Origin: Enterobacter sp. 638
GTDB lineage: Bacteria; Pseudomonadota; Gammaproteobacteria; Enterobacterales; Enterobacteriaceae
Length of the DNA: 64,000 bases
Assembly (NCBI RefSeq): GCF_000016325.1
Contig: NC_009436.1
Span: 2,356,001-2,420,000, forward strand
Direction of reading: 5' to 3'
A program made the position numbers and the translations under genes. Numbering within the stretch: the stretch's first letter is position 1; the number at the start of each line of letters is the position of its first letter. Positions 10,472 through 20,587 of this stretch are shown here, piece by piece. The notes beneath the pieces are model-generated. The model saw only the letters and a list, made by a program, of their open reading frames with translations. It searched no databases and had not been told where the DNA came from.

Positions 10472-11098
10472 ATGGACGGAAAATCTTTGGATACTCCTGC
10501 ATTAAACCAACCATTCCCTTGGGCCAAACAGTTGGTAGAATCGTTGGCGCCATTTGCGCCAATACGATCTTATCGTAAAGGTATCCGGTTGGGGCTCATT
10601 GAGAACGGTGTTCAGGTGTGCCGTATTATTCATTCCGGTACAATTGAAGTTCATCGTTCTTCAGATGGTCTTCTGATTGTCACACTACCCGCCCCAGGAA
10701 TTCTTGGCCTGGGCGTTCATGACGCGTTTATTGTGACGGCTGAAACGAGCAAAGTCTCCACGTTGACAGTCGAAGAACTGCAACGGCACATCTCGGAGAA
10801 TGGTCTTTGGGAAGTGGCTGCCCAACACATGATGGTCGTGACAAATAAGCTTTACTCGTACAGTAAGCAGTTGAGCGCCCCCACTGCGTATGAAGTGATT
10901 CGTAACCAGCTAAGGGAACTAAGTCACGAACCCGCTCACTTTCGTGAACACGTCACGATTGAACGTTATATCCGCGATAAAACGCATCTCTCCCGAAGCA
11001 GCATAATGAAAATTCTGGCTGAGTTAAAAACGGGTGGGTATATCGTCATTAAGGACGGGCGGTTATGCGAGATTAAGCATCTGCCCGCTAAATACTGA
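10472..11098 (+). CDS. IprA/YaiV-like winged-helix regulator, copy 2
   Basis: The product has 208 residues. It shares the fold and C-terminal signature of the preceding gene (RDKTHLSRSSIMKILAEL, then GRLCEIKHLPAKY) but is clearly diverged from it, so the pair is an old duplication or two acquisitions. The N-terminal CRP-like domain (RIIHSGTIEVHRSSDGLLIV) shows no cAMP-binding Arg/Glu cassette. It is separated from copy 1 by about 95 AT-rich bases and may have its own promoter. Function beyond DNA binding cannot be told. Confidence 0.7.
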   Translation: MDGKSLDTPALNQPFPWAKQLVESLAPFAPIRSYRKGIRLGLIENGVQVCRIIHSGTIEVHRSSDGLLIVTLPAPGILGLGVHDAFIVTAETSKVSTLTVEELQRHISENGLWEVAAQHMMVVTNKLYSYSKQLSAPTAYEVIRNQLRELSHEPAHFREHVTIERYIRDKTHLSRSSIMKILAELKTGGYIVIKDGRLCEIKHLPAKY

Positions 11099-11207
11099 CC
11101 ACGTGGCGGGAGGTTGGATCAGTCCAGATTCTTTCTAGTGATATCATCCTGGCGTGTTATGTCGTTCTCTTAAAAGCTGCAACCTGAGGGCTCTTTTGAA
11201 ATTCAGG

Positions 11208-11237
11208 TGACATTTCATCTGCATAGTGGGCTATAAT
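11208..11237 (+). promoter_or_regulatory. Candidate fabI promoter
   Basis: A perfect -10 TATAAT at 11232-11237 lies 18-19 bp after a -35-like GTGACAT. It is about 90 bp before the fabI start. Confidence 0.5.
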
Positions 11238-11327
11238 TCTGCCCTGCTATCTATTTATTCTGGCTATGTGATTTCTAACTATATGAATACAAAGCCAAAG
11301 TAAGCAATGACTATAAGGATCAAAGCT

Positions 11328-12116
11328 ATGGGTTTTCTTTCCGGTAAGCGCATTCTGGTAACTGGCGTCGCCAGCAAACTGTCCATCGCCTACGGCATCG
11401 CACAGGCTATGCACCGCGAAGGCGCTGAACTGGCGTTCACCTACCAGAACGACAAGCTGAAAGGCCGCGTTGAAGAGTTTGCCGCGCAGCTGGGTTCAAG
11501 CATCATTCTGGAATGCGACGTTGCTCAAGACGAAAGCATTGACGGTATGTTCGCTGAACTGGCAAAAGTATGGCCAAAATTCGACGGTTTCGTTCACTCA
11601 ATCGGTTTCGCACCGGGCGATCAGTTGGACGGCGACTATGTGAATGCGGTAACCCGTGAAGGCTTCAAAATCGCTCACGACATCAGCTCTTACAGCTTCG
11701 TGGCCATGGCAAAAGCGTGCCGCACCATGCTGAATCCAGGCTCTGCTCTGCTGACTCTGTCCTACCTGGGCGCTGAGCGTGCTATCCCTAACTATAACGT
11801 TATGGGTCTGGCTAAAGCATCTCTGGAAGCTAACGTGCGCTACATGGCGAACGCAATGGGTCCAGAAGGCGTGCGTGTTAACGGTATTTCTGCAGGCCCA
11901 ATCCGTACTCTGGCGGCTTCCGGTATCAAAGATTTCCGTAAAATGCTGGCACATTGCGAAGCGGTTACCCCGATTCGTCGTACCGTCACCATCGAAGACG
12001 TGGGTAACTCTGCGGCTTTCCTGTGCTCTGACCTCTCTGCTGGCATCTCCGGTGAAGTGGTTCACGTTGACGGCGGTTTCAACATCGCGGCGATGAACGA
12101 GCTGGAAATTAAATAA
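11328..12116 (+). CDS. fabI: Enoyl-ACP reductase (NADH) FabI
   Basis: The product has 262 residues from [13 protein letters not shown] at 11328, preceded by AAGGATC; an upstream in-frame start adding seven residues is rejected because E. coli FabI begins here. It catalyses the last step of each fatty-acid elongation cycle. Catalytic Tyr156 and Lys163 are present ([13 protein letters not shown]), as is Gly93 (SIGF), the residue whose change to Val gives triclosan resistance, so the protein looks wild type. A terminator follows the stop. Confidence 0.97.
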   Translation: MGFLSGKRILVTGVASKLSIAYGIAQAMHREGAELAFTYQNDKLKGRVEEFAAQLGSSIILECDVAQDESIDGMFAELAKVWPKFDGFVHSIGFAPGDQLDGDYVNAVTREGFKIAHDISSYSFVAMAKACRTMLNPGSALLTLSYLGAERAIPNYNVMGLAKASLEANVRYMANAMGPEGVRVNGISAGPIRTLAASGIKDFRKMLAHCEAVTPIRRTVTIEDVGNSAAFLCSDLSAGISGEVVHVDGGFNIAAMNELEIK

Positions 12117-12123
12117 GTTTTTT

Positions 12124-12155
12124 ACTCTCTTCCTTCCCGGGAAGAGAGTTTCCCC
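12124..12155 (+). terminator. Terminator of fabI
   Basis: The perfect stem ACTCTCTTCC (12124-12133) / GGAAGAGAGT (12140-12149) has a 6-nt loop and is followed by TTCCCCC, then TTTT a few bases on. The T-tract is imperfect but the stem is strong. Confidence 0.65.
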
Positions 12156-12289
12156 CTGTTTTGTGCCTGTCAATTCTTCGTTTTGCCTCTCGTTATTCCG
12201 TTCTGCTATTTGTTATCACCTAACAATATTTTTCCGCTCGTAAGCCATGCGCCAGGATATTGATCGCCATTTGAGATCAAGGAACGCAC

Positions 12290-13291
12290 ATGGAACAACG
12301 CCGTTTTTCCGGCAAAGGCCACTGGTATCACGAAACCCAGACAAATCATTGTCCGGATGACGTTCTCCCGCTGGTTCCCGAGGCCGCTAATGTCGCCGAC
12401 CGTTTTTTGCTCGATTTAGCGTTACCGAACGAAATTGTGACGCACTGTGAAAGCTGGTTAACCCCCTCGCTGGTTTTACGCGATCGGCTTTTCCCTCGTC
12501 AGGTTAATCTGAGCCGTCTCCATACGCTCAGCGCTTACGATCGTTTAAGCACCGCGCTAACGGTTGCCCAGGCGTGCGGGGTGCAGCGTTTATGTGATCA
12601 TTATGCCGCTCTTCTGGCTCCTCTTCCGGGTCCAGACTCCTCGCGTGAAAGCAATCAACGTCTCGCCCAAATTACCCAATATGCTCGCCAGCTTGCCTGC
12701 TCACCTGACGTGATCAATTCTAGGGCGCAGCTGCAGCTTGATGAAGTGGGCCTGACGACTTACGACGTTATTCTGATCAATCAAATCATCGGTTTTATCG
12801 GTTTTCAGGCGCGCGTGGTTGCCGCGTTTCAGGCGTTGCTCGGACATCCCGTGCGTTGGTTGCCGGGCCATCACATTCCCCCTCATGCTCAAATCGATGA
12901 TATCAACATGAGCGAGTGGGCATCGACTATCCCGGGCGTAGAGTTACGCTACGCGAGCGCGCAGCAGCTGGAATCGCTTGCTCGCTGGCAATCAGAAGTC
13001 TGTCTCGGCGATCTCGCGCCAGTGCTGTGCCACGACCCCGCATTACTGGATTGCTTAGGTGAGATTTTGACAAGCGGCATTAAGGATTTACCGGCGCACT
13101 ATGCAAAACACCCGTCACTCCCGGGTGCTGTGGACTTACTCACACGCTCCCCCGACCGCTTCAGCGCCGCGCAACTGACACCGCTGATTGATGATGGGAT
13201 TCCGGCTGCGGATGCCATTAACTTGCTCGCCTGGACCGCTTTTTGCGGGTGGCTTAACCGCCTGAAAATCGCGTTGCGCGCGGGCGAATAA
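12290..13291 (+). CDS. yciW: YciW family protein (CMD-like/peroxidase-related fold)
   Basis: The product has 333 residues starting at ATG 12290, after AAGGAACGCAC. It lies between fabI and rnb as yciW does in E. coli. The middle (VNLSRLHTLSAYDRLSTALTVAQACGVQRLCDHYAAL) has the helical pattern of carboxymuconolactone-decarboxylase/AhpD-like proteins, and the second half repeats related helices. In E. coli yciW is controlled by CysB and linked to cysteine metabolism; its reaction is not established. No AhpD CxxC pair is visible. Confidence 0.75.
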   Translation: MEQRRFSGKGHWYHETQTNHCPDDVLPLVPEAANVADRFLLDLALPNEIVTHCESWLTPSLVLRDRLFPRQVNLSRLHTLSAYDRLSTALTVAQACGVQRLCDHYAALLAPLPGPDSSRESNQRLAQITQYARQLACSPDVINSRAQLQLDEVGLTTYDVILINQIIGFIGFQARVVAAFQALLGHPVRWLPGHHIPPHAQIDDINMSEWASTIPGVELRYASAQQLESLARWQSEVCLGDLAPVLCHDPALLDCLGEILTSGIKDLPAHYAKHPSLPGAVDLLTRSPDRFSAAQLTPLIDDGIPAADAINLLAWTAFCGWLNRLKIALRAGE

Positions 13292-13379
13292 CCTTACTGA
13301 TTACCTAAAGAGCGCTTGCTGTACCAGGCAGAATCGCGTAAAACTGTCAGCCGCTCAATGGCCACGAAAATAGAACACT

Positions 13380-15314
13380 ATGCTTCAGGACAACCCGCTG
13401 CTAGCGCAGCTTAAACAGCAACTGCATTCCCAGACGCCGCGTGCAGAAGGGGTCGTAAAAGCCACGGAAAAAGGCTTTGGCTTCCTGGAAGTCGACGCGC
13501 AGAAAAGCTACTTCATCCCGCCTCCGCAGATGAAGAAAGTGATGCACGGCGATCGTGTGACGGCGGTTATTCACACCCAAAAGGATCGTGAAACTGCCGA
13601 GCCAGAAGAACTTATCGAGCCTTTCCTGACCCGCTTTGTTGGGAAGGTCCACAAAAAAGACGACCGTCTTTCTATTGTTCCAGATCATCCCCTGCTGAAA
13701 GATGCGATTCCTTGCCGTGCAGATCGCAACTGCGAGCACGATTTCAAAGAAGGTGACTGGGCCGTTGCCCAGATGCGTCGCCATCCCCTGAAAGGCGATC
13801 GCGGTTTCTATGCCGATCTGACCCATTTTATTACCTACAGCGACGACCATTTCGTCCCGTGGTGGGTGACGCTTGCGCGTCATAACCTGGAAAAAGAAGC
13901 GCCAAACGGCGTGGCGACCGAAATGCTGGACGAAGGCCTCGAGCGTCGCGATCTGACGGCGCTGAACTTTGTCACCATCGACAGCGCCAGTACGCAGGAT
14001 ATGGATGATGCGCTGTATGTCGAAGAAGGTGCTGACGGCAAACTGCATTTGACCGTCGCGATTGCTGATCCGACCGCCTGGATTGCGGAAGGCAGCAAAC
14101 TGGACGATTCGGCGAAAGTCCGGGCGTTTACGAACTATCTACCGGGCTTTAACATCCCAATGCTGCCCCGTGAACTGTCTGACGATCTCTGCTCGCTTCG
14201 TCCGAATCAGATTCGCCCGGTTCTCGCCTGCCGTATGACCATCGCCGCAGATGGCACGATTGAAGATGACATCGAATTCTTCGCTGCCACTATCGAATCT
14301 AAAGCCAAACTGGCCTACGACGATGTTTCAAATTGGCTGGAAGGCGCAGGCAATTGGAAACCAGAGAGCGAGGCTATTGCACAGCAAATCACGCTGCTGC
14401 AACGCGTGTGTCTGAGTCGTGGCGAATGGCGTAAAACTCATGCGCTGGTCTTCAAGGACCGCCCTGATTATCGCTTCGTTCTGGGCGAAAAAGGGGAAGT
14501 GCTGGACATCGTTGCTGAACCACGCCGCATCGCCAACCGCATTGTGGAAGAATCGATGATTGCTGCCAACATTTGTGCGGCGCGTGTTCTGCGCGACAAA
14601 TTAGGCTTTGGCATCTACAACGTGCATACCGGCTTTGACCCAGCCAACACCGAAGCGCTGGCTGCCCTGCTCAAAACACATGATGTCCACGTTGATCCGC
14701 AGGAAGTGCTGACTCTGGAAGGATTCTGCAAACTTCGTCGTGAACTTGACGCGCAACCGTCAGGTTTCCTCGACAGCCGCATTCGTCGCTTCCAGTCGTA
14801 TGCTGAAATTAGCACCGAACCGGGCCCACACTTTGGTTTAGGCCTTGAAGCGTACGCGACATGGACTTCCCCAATCCGTAAATACGGCGACATGGTTAAC
14901 CATCGTCTGCTGAAAGCGATTGTAAAAGGCGAAACCATTGCGCGTCCGCAGGATGAAGCCACTGTACAGATGGCTGAGCGCCGCCGCCTGAATCGCATGG
15001 CTGAACGTGATGTCGGTGACTGGCTGTATGCGCGCTTCCTGAGTGACAAAGCCGGTACTGATACCCGTTTTGCCGCTGAGATTATTGATATCAGCCGTGG
15101 CGGCATGCGTGTCCGCCTGGTGGAGAATGGTGCTGTTGCCTTTATTCCTGCGCCTTTCCTGCATGCGGTCCGCGATGAACTGGTGTGTAGCCAGGAAAAC
15201 GGTTCTGTGCAGATCAAAGGTGAAACGGTTTACAAGGTCACAGATGTGATTGATGTGAACATTGCGGAAGTCCGTATGGAAACCCGCAGCATTATCGCGC
15301 GCCCTGTCGTCTGA
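13380..15314 (+). CDS. rnb: Exoribonuclease II
   Basis: The product has 644 residues, the E. coli length. N-terminal cold-shock domains ([22 protein letters not shown]) precede the RNB catalytic domain, with metal-binding Asp201, Asp207, Asp209 and Asp210 in [12 protein letters not shown]-terminal S1 domain ([19 protein letters not shown]) follows. It degrades single-stranded mRNA from the 3' end. It sits 88 bp after yciW and is closed by a strong terminator. Confidence 0.97.
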   Translation: MLQDNPLLAQLKQQLHSQTPRAEGVVKATEKGFGFLEVDAQKSYFIPPPQMKKVMHGDRVTAVIHTQKDRETAEPEELIEPFLTRFVGKVHKKDDRLSIVPDHPLLKDAIPCRADRNCEHDFKEGDWAVAQMRRHPLKGDRGFYADLTHFITYSDDHFVPWWVTLARHNLEKEAPNGVATEMLDEGLERRDLTALNFVTIDSASTQDMDDALYVEEGADGKLHLTVAIADPTAWIAEGSKLDDSAKVRAFTNYLPGFNIPMLPRELSDDLCSLRPNQIRPVLACRMTIAADGTIEDDIEFFAATIESKAKLAYDDVSNWLEGAGNWKPESEAIAQQITLLQRVCLSRGEWRKTHALVFKDRPDYRFVLGEKGEVLDIVAEPRRIANRIVEESMIAANICAARVLRDKLGFGIYNVHTGFDPANTEALAALLKTHDVHVDPQEVLTLEGFCKLRRELDAQPSGFLDSRIRRFQSYAEISTEPGPHFGLGLEAYATWTSPIRKYGDMVNHRLLKAIVKGETIARPQDEATVQMAERRRLNRMAERDVGDWLYARFLSDKAGTDTRFAAEIIDISRGGMRVRLVENGAVAFIPAPFLHAVRDELVCSQENGSVQIKGETVYKVTDVIDVNIAEVRMETRSIIARPVV

Positions 15315-15322
15315 TAACGTTG

Positions 15323-15366
15323 AAATGTCGGCTGTTTCCTTTCTGGAATAGCCGACATTTTTATTT
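15323..15366 (+). terminator. Intrinsic terminator of rnb
   Basis: The perfect 11-bp stem AAATGTCGGCT (15323-15333) / AGCCGACATTT (15350-15360) is followed by TTATTT. Confidence 0.85.
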
Positions 15367-15632
15367 CCCCCTAAATTACGCACGCATCACTCTTTGTTAA
15401 TATTTTCCTCCCGAACCCCGCAAAAACTATCACAATTATCTACAGTAAAAGAAAACCGTCGTCTTACGTGAAGGGAATTTTTATCCACTTATATCCTTTT
15501 TAGCGTTTCTCGTTTTATTATAAGAATTCAGGGAAAAACAATAAGTTCACTTCGGTTATGCCGCTGCATTACTACGGAAAAGTCGCATGCAGATGCATAA
15601 TTTTGCGCTATTAAGCAGGTACTGGAGAAAGC
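15367..15632 (+). other. rnb-pdeR intergenic region, AT-rich leader
   Basis: The gap is about 265 bp and rich in A and T. I see no supported gene. It should carry the pdeR/rpfR promoter; the ribosome site CTGGAGAAAGC directly precedes the ATG at 15633. No clear promoter hexamers could be chosen with confidence. Confidence 0.5.
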
Positions 15633-17624
15633 ATGATTGACGATATGGAGCAAAATTTGCTGTTTCGTTACATGGGCACCCACAGTCCCTGGTGGCGGTT
15701 GGCAGCGGACAGCAATGCTCTGCATCTGGCCGCAAGCGAAAATGCTGATATCACACAAGTGGTCGCCCTGAGTGACGAGCAAGCCGACATTGTTCGTCAG
15801 TTGACGGTGATCACCTCCAGCGTCACTATGACCCTTTCTCTTTATGGTGTTGATGTCCCGCTTCATCTCGTGGGCCGCAAAATCAATAAAAAAGAGTGGG
15901 CAGGCACCGCTTCAGCGTGGAATGACACCCCTTCTGTCGCACGCGATCTGGTACAAAGCTTGTCCTTCGCCGAACAGGTGGTATCCGAAGCCAACTCCGT
16001 CATTGTTATCCTGGACCAGCACGGTAATATTCAGCGCTTCAATCGTTTGAGTGAAGAATATACGGGCCTGAAAGAACAGGAAGTCATCGGACAAAACGTT
16101 TTTAAACTGTTCATGAGCCGCAGTGAAGCAGCCGCCTCTAAGCGCAACATCTCGGGTTTTTTCCGTAATGGCAGCTCGTATGAAGTGGAGCGCTGGATTA
16201 AAACGCGCAAAGGCCAGCGGTTATTTCTGTTCAGAAATAAATTCGTGCACAGCGGCAGCGGTAAAAATGAAATCTTCCTTATCTGCTCGGGCACCGATAT
16301 CACAGAAGAGCGTCGGGCACAGGAGCGACTTCGGGTTCTGGCGAATACTGACACCATTACGGGCCTGCCAAACCGTAATGCGATCCACGAATTAATCAGC
16401 GACAGCATTTCTCAGCGCGGTGAAACTCAAGTTGGGGTGGTGTATCTCGATCTCGATAATTTTAAGAAGGTAAACGATGCCTACGGGCATATGTTTGGCG
16501 ACCAACTGCTGCAGTCCGTCGCATTAGCCATTTTAAGCTGTCTGGATGAAGGCCAGGTGCTGGCTCGTCTTGGGGGCGATGAATTTATCGTTCTGGCTAC
16601 CGACACGTCACAGAGCACGCTTGAGGCGATGGCATCGCGCATCCTGACGCGTTTGCGTCAGCCTTTCCGCATCGGTCTTATCGAGATTTATACCGGTTGT
16701 TCGCTTGGGATCTCCCTTGCGCCACAGCATGGTACGGATCGCGAAAGTATTATTCGTAACGCGGATACCGCGATGTATACGGCCAAAGAAAGTGGCCGCG
16801 GTAAGTTCTGCGTATTCTCGCCGGAAATGAACCAGCGTGTTTTCGAATATCTGTGGCTGGACACCAACCTGCGTAGAGCGCTGGATAAGGATCAGCTCTT
16901 AATCCACTATCAGCCCAAAATAACGTGGCGTGGCGAAGTCAGAAGCCTGGAAGCGCTGGTACGCTGGCAGTCGCCGGAACGCGGTTTGATTCCACCCCTT
17001 GAGTTTATCTCTTATGCCGAAGAATCTGGGCTGATTGTGCCCCTTGGCCGCTGGGTCATGCTGGACGTGGTGCGCCAGGTCGCGAAGTGGCGTGACAAAG
17101 GGATCAACCTGCGCGTCGCCGTTAACGTTTCAGCGCGTCAGCTCGCCGACCAGACTATTTTCAGTGATTTAAAACAGGCGCTGAAAGATCTCAATTTCGA
17201 ATATTGCCCGATCGATGTCGAATTGACGGAGAGCTGTTTGATTGAAAATGAAGAGCTGGCGCTGTCGGTTATTCAGCAATTCAGTAAGCTCGGGGCGCAG
17301 ATCCATCTTGATGATTTCGGCACCGGTTATTCCTCTTTATCCCAGCTGGCCCGTTTCCCTATTGACGCGATTAAGCTCGATCAGGTGTTTGTGCGTGATA
17401 TTCACAAACAGTCTATCTCCCAGTCGTTGGTACGAGCGATTGTGGCCGTTGCTCAGGCGCTGAATTTGCAGGTCATTGCGGAAGGCGTAGAGAGCGCGAA
17501 AGAAGACGCCTTTCTGACCAAGAACGGCGTCAACGAACGGCAAGGTTTTCTGTTTGCAAAGCCGATGCCCGCTGCCGCATTCGAGCGGTGGTTTAAGCGC
17601 TATCAGGCTAAAAAATTGCGCTAA
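15633..17624 (+). CDS. pdeR: RpfR-type c-di-GMP phosphodiesterase PdeR (PAS-GGDEF-EAL)
   Basis: The product has 663 residues. Domains in order: an N-terminal region (1-100) corresponding to the RpfF-interaction (FI) domain of RpfR, a PAS domain (about 110-225; [16 protein letters not shown]), GGDEF with an intact motif at 314-318, and EAL with EALVRW at 440 and the metal-site segment DDFGTGYSS further on. In Cronobacter and Burkholderia the orthologue RpfR binds BDSF fatty-acid signal through its PAS domain, which activates c-di-GMP hydrolysis. E. coli PdeR (Gmr, YciR) controls curli through DgcM and MlrA. Here rpfF is convergent and overlaps by 4 bp, so the RpfR role is likely. Both GGDEF and EAL look catalytically complete. 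Confidence 0.93.
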   Translation: MIDDMEQNLLFRYMGTHSPWWRLAADSNALHLAASENADITQVVALSDEQADIVRQLTVITSSVTMTLSLYGVDVPLHLVGRKINKKEWAGTASAWNDTPSVARDLVQSLSFAEQVVSEANSVIVILDQHGNIQRFNRLSEEYTGLKEQEVIGQNVFKLFMSRSEAAASKRNISGFFRNGSSYEVERWIKTRKGQRLFLFRNKFVHSGSGKNEIFLICSGTDITEERRAQERLRVLANTDTITGLPNRNAIHELISDSISQRGETQVGVVYLDLDNFKKVNDAYGHMFGDQLLQSVALAILSCLDEGQVLARLGGDEFIVLATDTSQSTLEAMASRILTRLRQPFRIGLIEIYTGCSLGISLAPQHGTDRESIIRNADTAMYTAKESGRGKFCVFSPEMNQRVFEYLWLDTNLRRALDKDQLLIHYQPKITWRGEVRSLEALVRWQSPERGLIPPLEFISYAEESGLIVPLGRWVMLDVVRQVAKWRDKGINLRVAVNVSARQLADQTIFSDLKQALKDLNFEYCPIDVELTESCLIENEELALSVIQQFSKLGAQIHLDDFGTGYSSLSQLARFPIDAIKLDQVFVRDIHKQSISQSLVRAIVAVAQALNLQVIAEGVESAKEDAFLTKNGVNERQGFLFAKPMPAAAFERWFKRYQAKKLR

Positions 17625-18490
17625 CTGGCTTTACGAACCCCGACAGCATTGTGGCGATTTTGCAGCATAACCAGGCGCTCCATATAGGCAATATCTTTTG
17701 GCTCCAGACAAAAAGCCGCTTCGACCCAGTCTTCGGTAATGTCCATCAGTTCACTGCGCGGCAGTTGCATGACCCGCTGCCGCGCACGCAGCATCGCCCT
17801 GACGCCATTGAGTTTGGGCTGTAAAGTATCGATAAACGTGCGGGTCGACACGTAGCCTTGTCCCGGCTCGAAAAGTACATCCACAAGCCCATATTGCTCA
17901 TGCCATTCCGCGGTGTGCGATTCCCCTTTATAGATAAGCTCCTCGGCCAGCTTCATCCCTGCGCGCCGAGCAACCAGCGAGTATCCTCCCATGCCGGGGA
18001 AGAGGTTAAACGCGATTTCCGGAAAACCTAACCGGGCGTCACGCTGCGCCAGCACAAAATGGTGCGCCAGCGCGGCTTCAAATCCGCCACCGAGTGCGCT
18101 GCCCTCAACCATTGCCAACGTGATGGCCCCCGAATCAAAGCCTCGTGACGCCGCATGTACGCAGTCGACACAGGCGCGGGCGTAAGCACGTAACGCTTCG
18201 CGTCGGCCATTCTGGATGCATTCAACGAAGAAACGGAGATCGCCTCCGGTATTGTACATATCGGGGACAAGCGAGCCTGTCACCCAAAAGTCCACAGCGT
18301 AACCAGATTGCCTGACCAGCCATGACATATTCATAATTTCTTCAATTAACGCATGATTAAAACAGGGACGTGGCTGGGCGCGGAGCAACATCCATAGGGT
18401 GCGTCTTTCTTCCTCGTAATATCCCGCGAGTTGTGTGAAACGTTCAGGGTCGGTGAACAGTTTACAGGTTGCTTGATCGATGACTGTCAT
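17621..18490 (-). CDS. rpfF: RpfF, diffusible signal factor (DSF/BDSF) synthase
   Basis: The product has 289 residues, the length of Xanthomonas RpfF. It is a crotonase-fold enzyme with [20 protein letters not shown] and [18 protein letters not shown]. Glu138 and Glu158 occupy the two catalytic glutamates that separate RpfF from ordinary enoyl-CoA hydratases. RpfF makes cis-2-unsaturated fatty acids by dehydrating 3-hydroxyacyl-ACP and then cleaving the thioester. Its stop overlaps the pdeR/rpfR stop by 4 bp, tail to tail. E. coli K-12 lacks the gene at this locus. The exact chain length of the product cannot be read from sequence. Confidence 0.88.
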   Translation of the reverse strand: MTVIDQATCKLFTDPERFTQLAGYYEEERRTLWMLLRAQPRPCFNHALIEEIMNMSWLVRQSGYAVDFWVTGSLVPDMYNTGGDLRFFVECIQNGRREALRAYARACVDCVHAASRGFDSGAITLAMVEGSALGGGFEAALAHHFVLAQRDARLGFPEIAFNLFPGMGGYSLVARRAGMKLAEELIYKGESHTAEWHEQYGLVDVLFEPGQGYVSTRTFIDTLQPKLNGVRAMLRARQRVMQLPRSELMDITEDWVEAAFCLEPKDIAYMERLVMLQNRHNAVGVRKAS

Positions 18491-18683
18491 AGTCTAAATC
18501 CTCATATAAAAAAGCGCGTTGCGCGCAGTTTTAGACTAATCCAGTGCCCATCGCCTCTGTATGCTGCGGGATAAATTTATCACTTTCATTTAGGTAATTT
18601 GGTTAGCGCATTTTTTCCCTTCTCTTTTGTTAGCAATTTCTGCATCATTGAAATTATTCACTTTTCGCTTGATGGGGAACTTC

Positions 18684-18866
18684 ATGTCTGAGATTGACGC
18701 ACAGAAAGTGGCGCAACGCATTGATACGGTGCTGGATATCCTGGTAGCCGGCGATTATCACTCTGCCATTCGTAATCTTGAGATTTTAAAATCCGAATTA
18801 CTGGATCACACCAACGCGGGAAATACCGCTGATTCAGCTCAGCCGAAGGCTCCGTGGGAAGTGTAA
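18684..18866 (+). CDS. yciZ: YciZ, small UPF0509 protein
   Basis: The product has 60 residues from [20 protein letters not shown] at 18684, with GGGGA spaced correctly upstream; a longer frame starting at 18627 lacks support. It matches E. coli YciZ through to the conserved PKAPWE C-terminus. Function is unknown. It lies just before yciT. Confidence 0.85.
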   Translation: MSEIDAQKVAQRIDTVLDILVAGDYHSAIRNLEILKSELLDHTNAGNTADSAQPKAPWEV

Positions 18867-18930
18867 TTCCCCCTCATTTTAATAAGATTTATTTTTAACC
18901 AGCGGCGCAGGCCGTCTTAATATGGATGCT

Positions 18931-19683
18931 ATGAATTCCCGACAACAACTTATTCTGCAGATGGTGATCGACAAAGGACGCATGAGTGTCGTCGAGCTCG
19001 CTAAAACGACCGGTGTTTCTGAAGTGACCATCCGCCAGGATCTCAACTTGCTGGAAAAGCAGAGCTATCTGCGACGTGCCCACGGTTATGCTGTTCCGCT
19101 CGACAGTGAAGATGTCGAAACCCGCATGATGAACAACTTCGCGCTCAAGCGTGAGTTGGCTGAGTTTGCAGCGTCGTTGGTCAATAATGGTGAGACCGTA
19201 TTCATTGAGAATGGCAGCAGCAATGCCCTTTTGGCGCGCACACTTGCGGAACAAAAAGACGTCACCATTATTACGGTGAGCAGCTATATCGCCCATCTTC
19301 TGAAAGAGACACCGTGTGAGGTGATTCTGCTGGGCGGTATTTACCAGAAGAAAAGCGAAAGCATGGTTGGGCCGCTGACTCGTCAGTATGTTCAGCAAGT
19401 TCACTTCAGCAAAGCGTTTATTGGCATCGATGGCTGGCAGGCTGAGACGGGGTTTACCGGGCGCGATATGATGCGTTCTGATGTTGTAAACGCTGTGCTC
19501 GAAAAAGGCTGTGAAGCCATTGTGTTGACCGACAGCTCCAAGTTTGGTGCCGTACACCCCTACACGATGGGTCCCGTATCACGCTTTAGCCGTGTGATTA
19601 CGGATGAACGTCTGAGTGAGGCACACCGCGAGCAATTACTCAGCGACGGCCTGATTGTCGATATTGTTAATAAAACTGCCTAA
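18931..19683 (+). CDS. yciT: YciT, DeoR-family regulator
   Basis: The product has 250 residues from [12 protein letters not shown] at 18931, the E. coli start; an ATG nine bases upstream is possible. An N-terminal DeoR helix-turn-helix ([25 protein letters not shown]) is followed by the sugar-phosphate-binding DeoR C-terminal domain ([37 protein letters not shown]). E. coli YciT has been linked to osmotic-stress genes; it sits next to osmB here too. Confidence 0.92.
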   Translation: MNSRQQLILQMVIDKGRMSVVELAKTTGVSEVTIRQDLNLLEKQSYLRRAHGYAVPLDSEDVETRMMNNFALKRELAEFAASLVNNGETVFIENGSSNALLARTLAEQKDVTIITVSSYIAHLLKETPCEVILLGGIYQKKSESMVGPLTRQYVQQVHFSKAFIGIDGWQAETGFTGRDMMRSDVVNAVLEKGCEAIVLTDSSKFGAVHPYTMGPVSRFSRVITDERLSEAHREQLLSDGLIVDIVNKTA

Positions 19684-19890
19684 CCCCCTGTACAACGCCC
19701 GTATAAGCGGGCGTCCCTCCTTCTGAGACAATTCCGAGCAATTCTTTAAGACTATTTACCTGTTGTTTAAAGGCTAAAAACTTAAAATTAATATTAGCGA
19801 TATAACAGGAAGTGACTATCACCTGCGTGATTTTGTAACCACCTGCGCGACAAGGTTTCATGGAAAAAGATTCATAAGTATTCATATTGT

Positions 19891-19897
19891 CTATACT
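19891..19897 (+). promoter_or_regulatory. Candidate RpoS-type -10 of osmB
   Basis: CTATACT at 19891-19897, followed by TAA, fits the sigma-S extended -10 pattern and lies about 45 bp before the osmB start. E. coli osmB is RpoS- and Rcs-controlled. No -35 is needed for this class. Confidence 0.45.
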
Positions 19898-19941
19898 TAA
19901 CAGACTTATTTCCGTGAATCGATTATTCAGGAGAAAGTATC

Positions 19942-20160
19942 ATGAGCTTAACAAGCAAAAAATTAACAGCAGCAGTTTTGGCAGTCACACTCGCAATGTC
20001 CCTGAGCGCATGCTCTAACTGGTCTAAACGCGACCGTAACACGGCGATCGGTGCAGGTGCTGGTGCCCTCGGCGGTGCAGTGTTAACTGACGGCAGCACG
20101 CTCGGTACATTAGGTGGTGCAGCAGTGGGTGGTATTATCGGCCACCAGGTGGGTAAATAA
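19942..20160 (+). CDS. osmB: Osmotically inducible lipoprotein OsmB
   Basis: The product has 72 residues, identical in length to E. coli OsmB. A lipoprotein signal ends in lipobox LSAC, with Cys at residue 24. The mature part is a glycine-zipper-like hydrophobic stretch (AIGAGAGALGGAVL, GGAAVGGIIGHQVG). AGGAGAAAG precedes the ATG. It is an outer-membrane lipoprotein induced by osmotic stress and stationary phase. Confidence 0.95.
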   Translation: MSLTSKKLTAAVLAVTLAMSLSACSNWSKRDRNTAIGAGAGALGGAVLTDGSTLGTLGGAAVGGIIGHQVGK

Positions 20161-20231
20161 TCTCTTATATTGCCGTTGCAATATTATTGGATTATTTCGG
20201 CGTGAAGTTGTTTGACTGACGCACATACAAA

Positions 20232-20255
20232 AAGCCACGGCATCTGCCGTGGCTT
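20232..20255 (-). terminator. Shared terminator between osmB and yciH
   Basis: A perfect stem AAGCCACGGCA (20232-20242) / TGCCGTGGCTT (20245-20255). On the minus strand a TTTTTG run follows, so it terminates pyrF-yciH; on the plus strand ATTATTT follows, so it may also serve osmB. Confidence 0.8.
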
Positions 20256-20260
20256 ATTAT

Positions 20261-20587
20261 TTATCCGCCCGCGAGTTTGACTTTCATCCCTTTCGCTTCA
20301 AGCAGCGACTTAATTAAATCGCGATTATCTCCCTGGATTTCAATCACGCCGTCTTTGACTGCGCCCCCGCAGCCACATTTTTTCTTAAGTTCGGCTGCGA
20401 GCTTAGCAAGCGTAGCGTCATCCGCATCGATACCTGTAATTAAACAGACGCCTTTGCCTTTTCGGCCACTGGTTTGACGCTGGATACGAACGATTCCGTC
20501 GCCTTTAGGACGTTGAACAACCGTTTTGGGTTCGTCAATTCGACCGCTGTCGGTCGAGTAAACCAGACGACTATTAGAATCACTCAT
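20261..20587 (-). CDS. yciH: YciH, eIF1/SUI1-like protein
   Basis: The product has 108 residues with the SUI1 fold core ([33 protein letters not shown]). It is related to eukaryotic eIF1; in E. coli it affects translation-start fidelity in vitro and is not essential. It overlaps pyrF by 4 bp and is cotranscribed with it. Confidence 0.93.
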   Translation of the reverse strand: MSDSNSRLVYSTDSGRIDEPKTVVQRPKGDGIVRIQRQTSGRKGKGVCLITGIDADDATLAKLAAELKKKCGCGGAVKDGVIEIQGDNRDLIKSLLEAKGMKVKLAGG

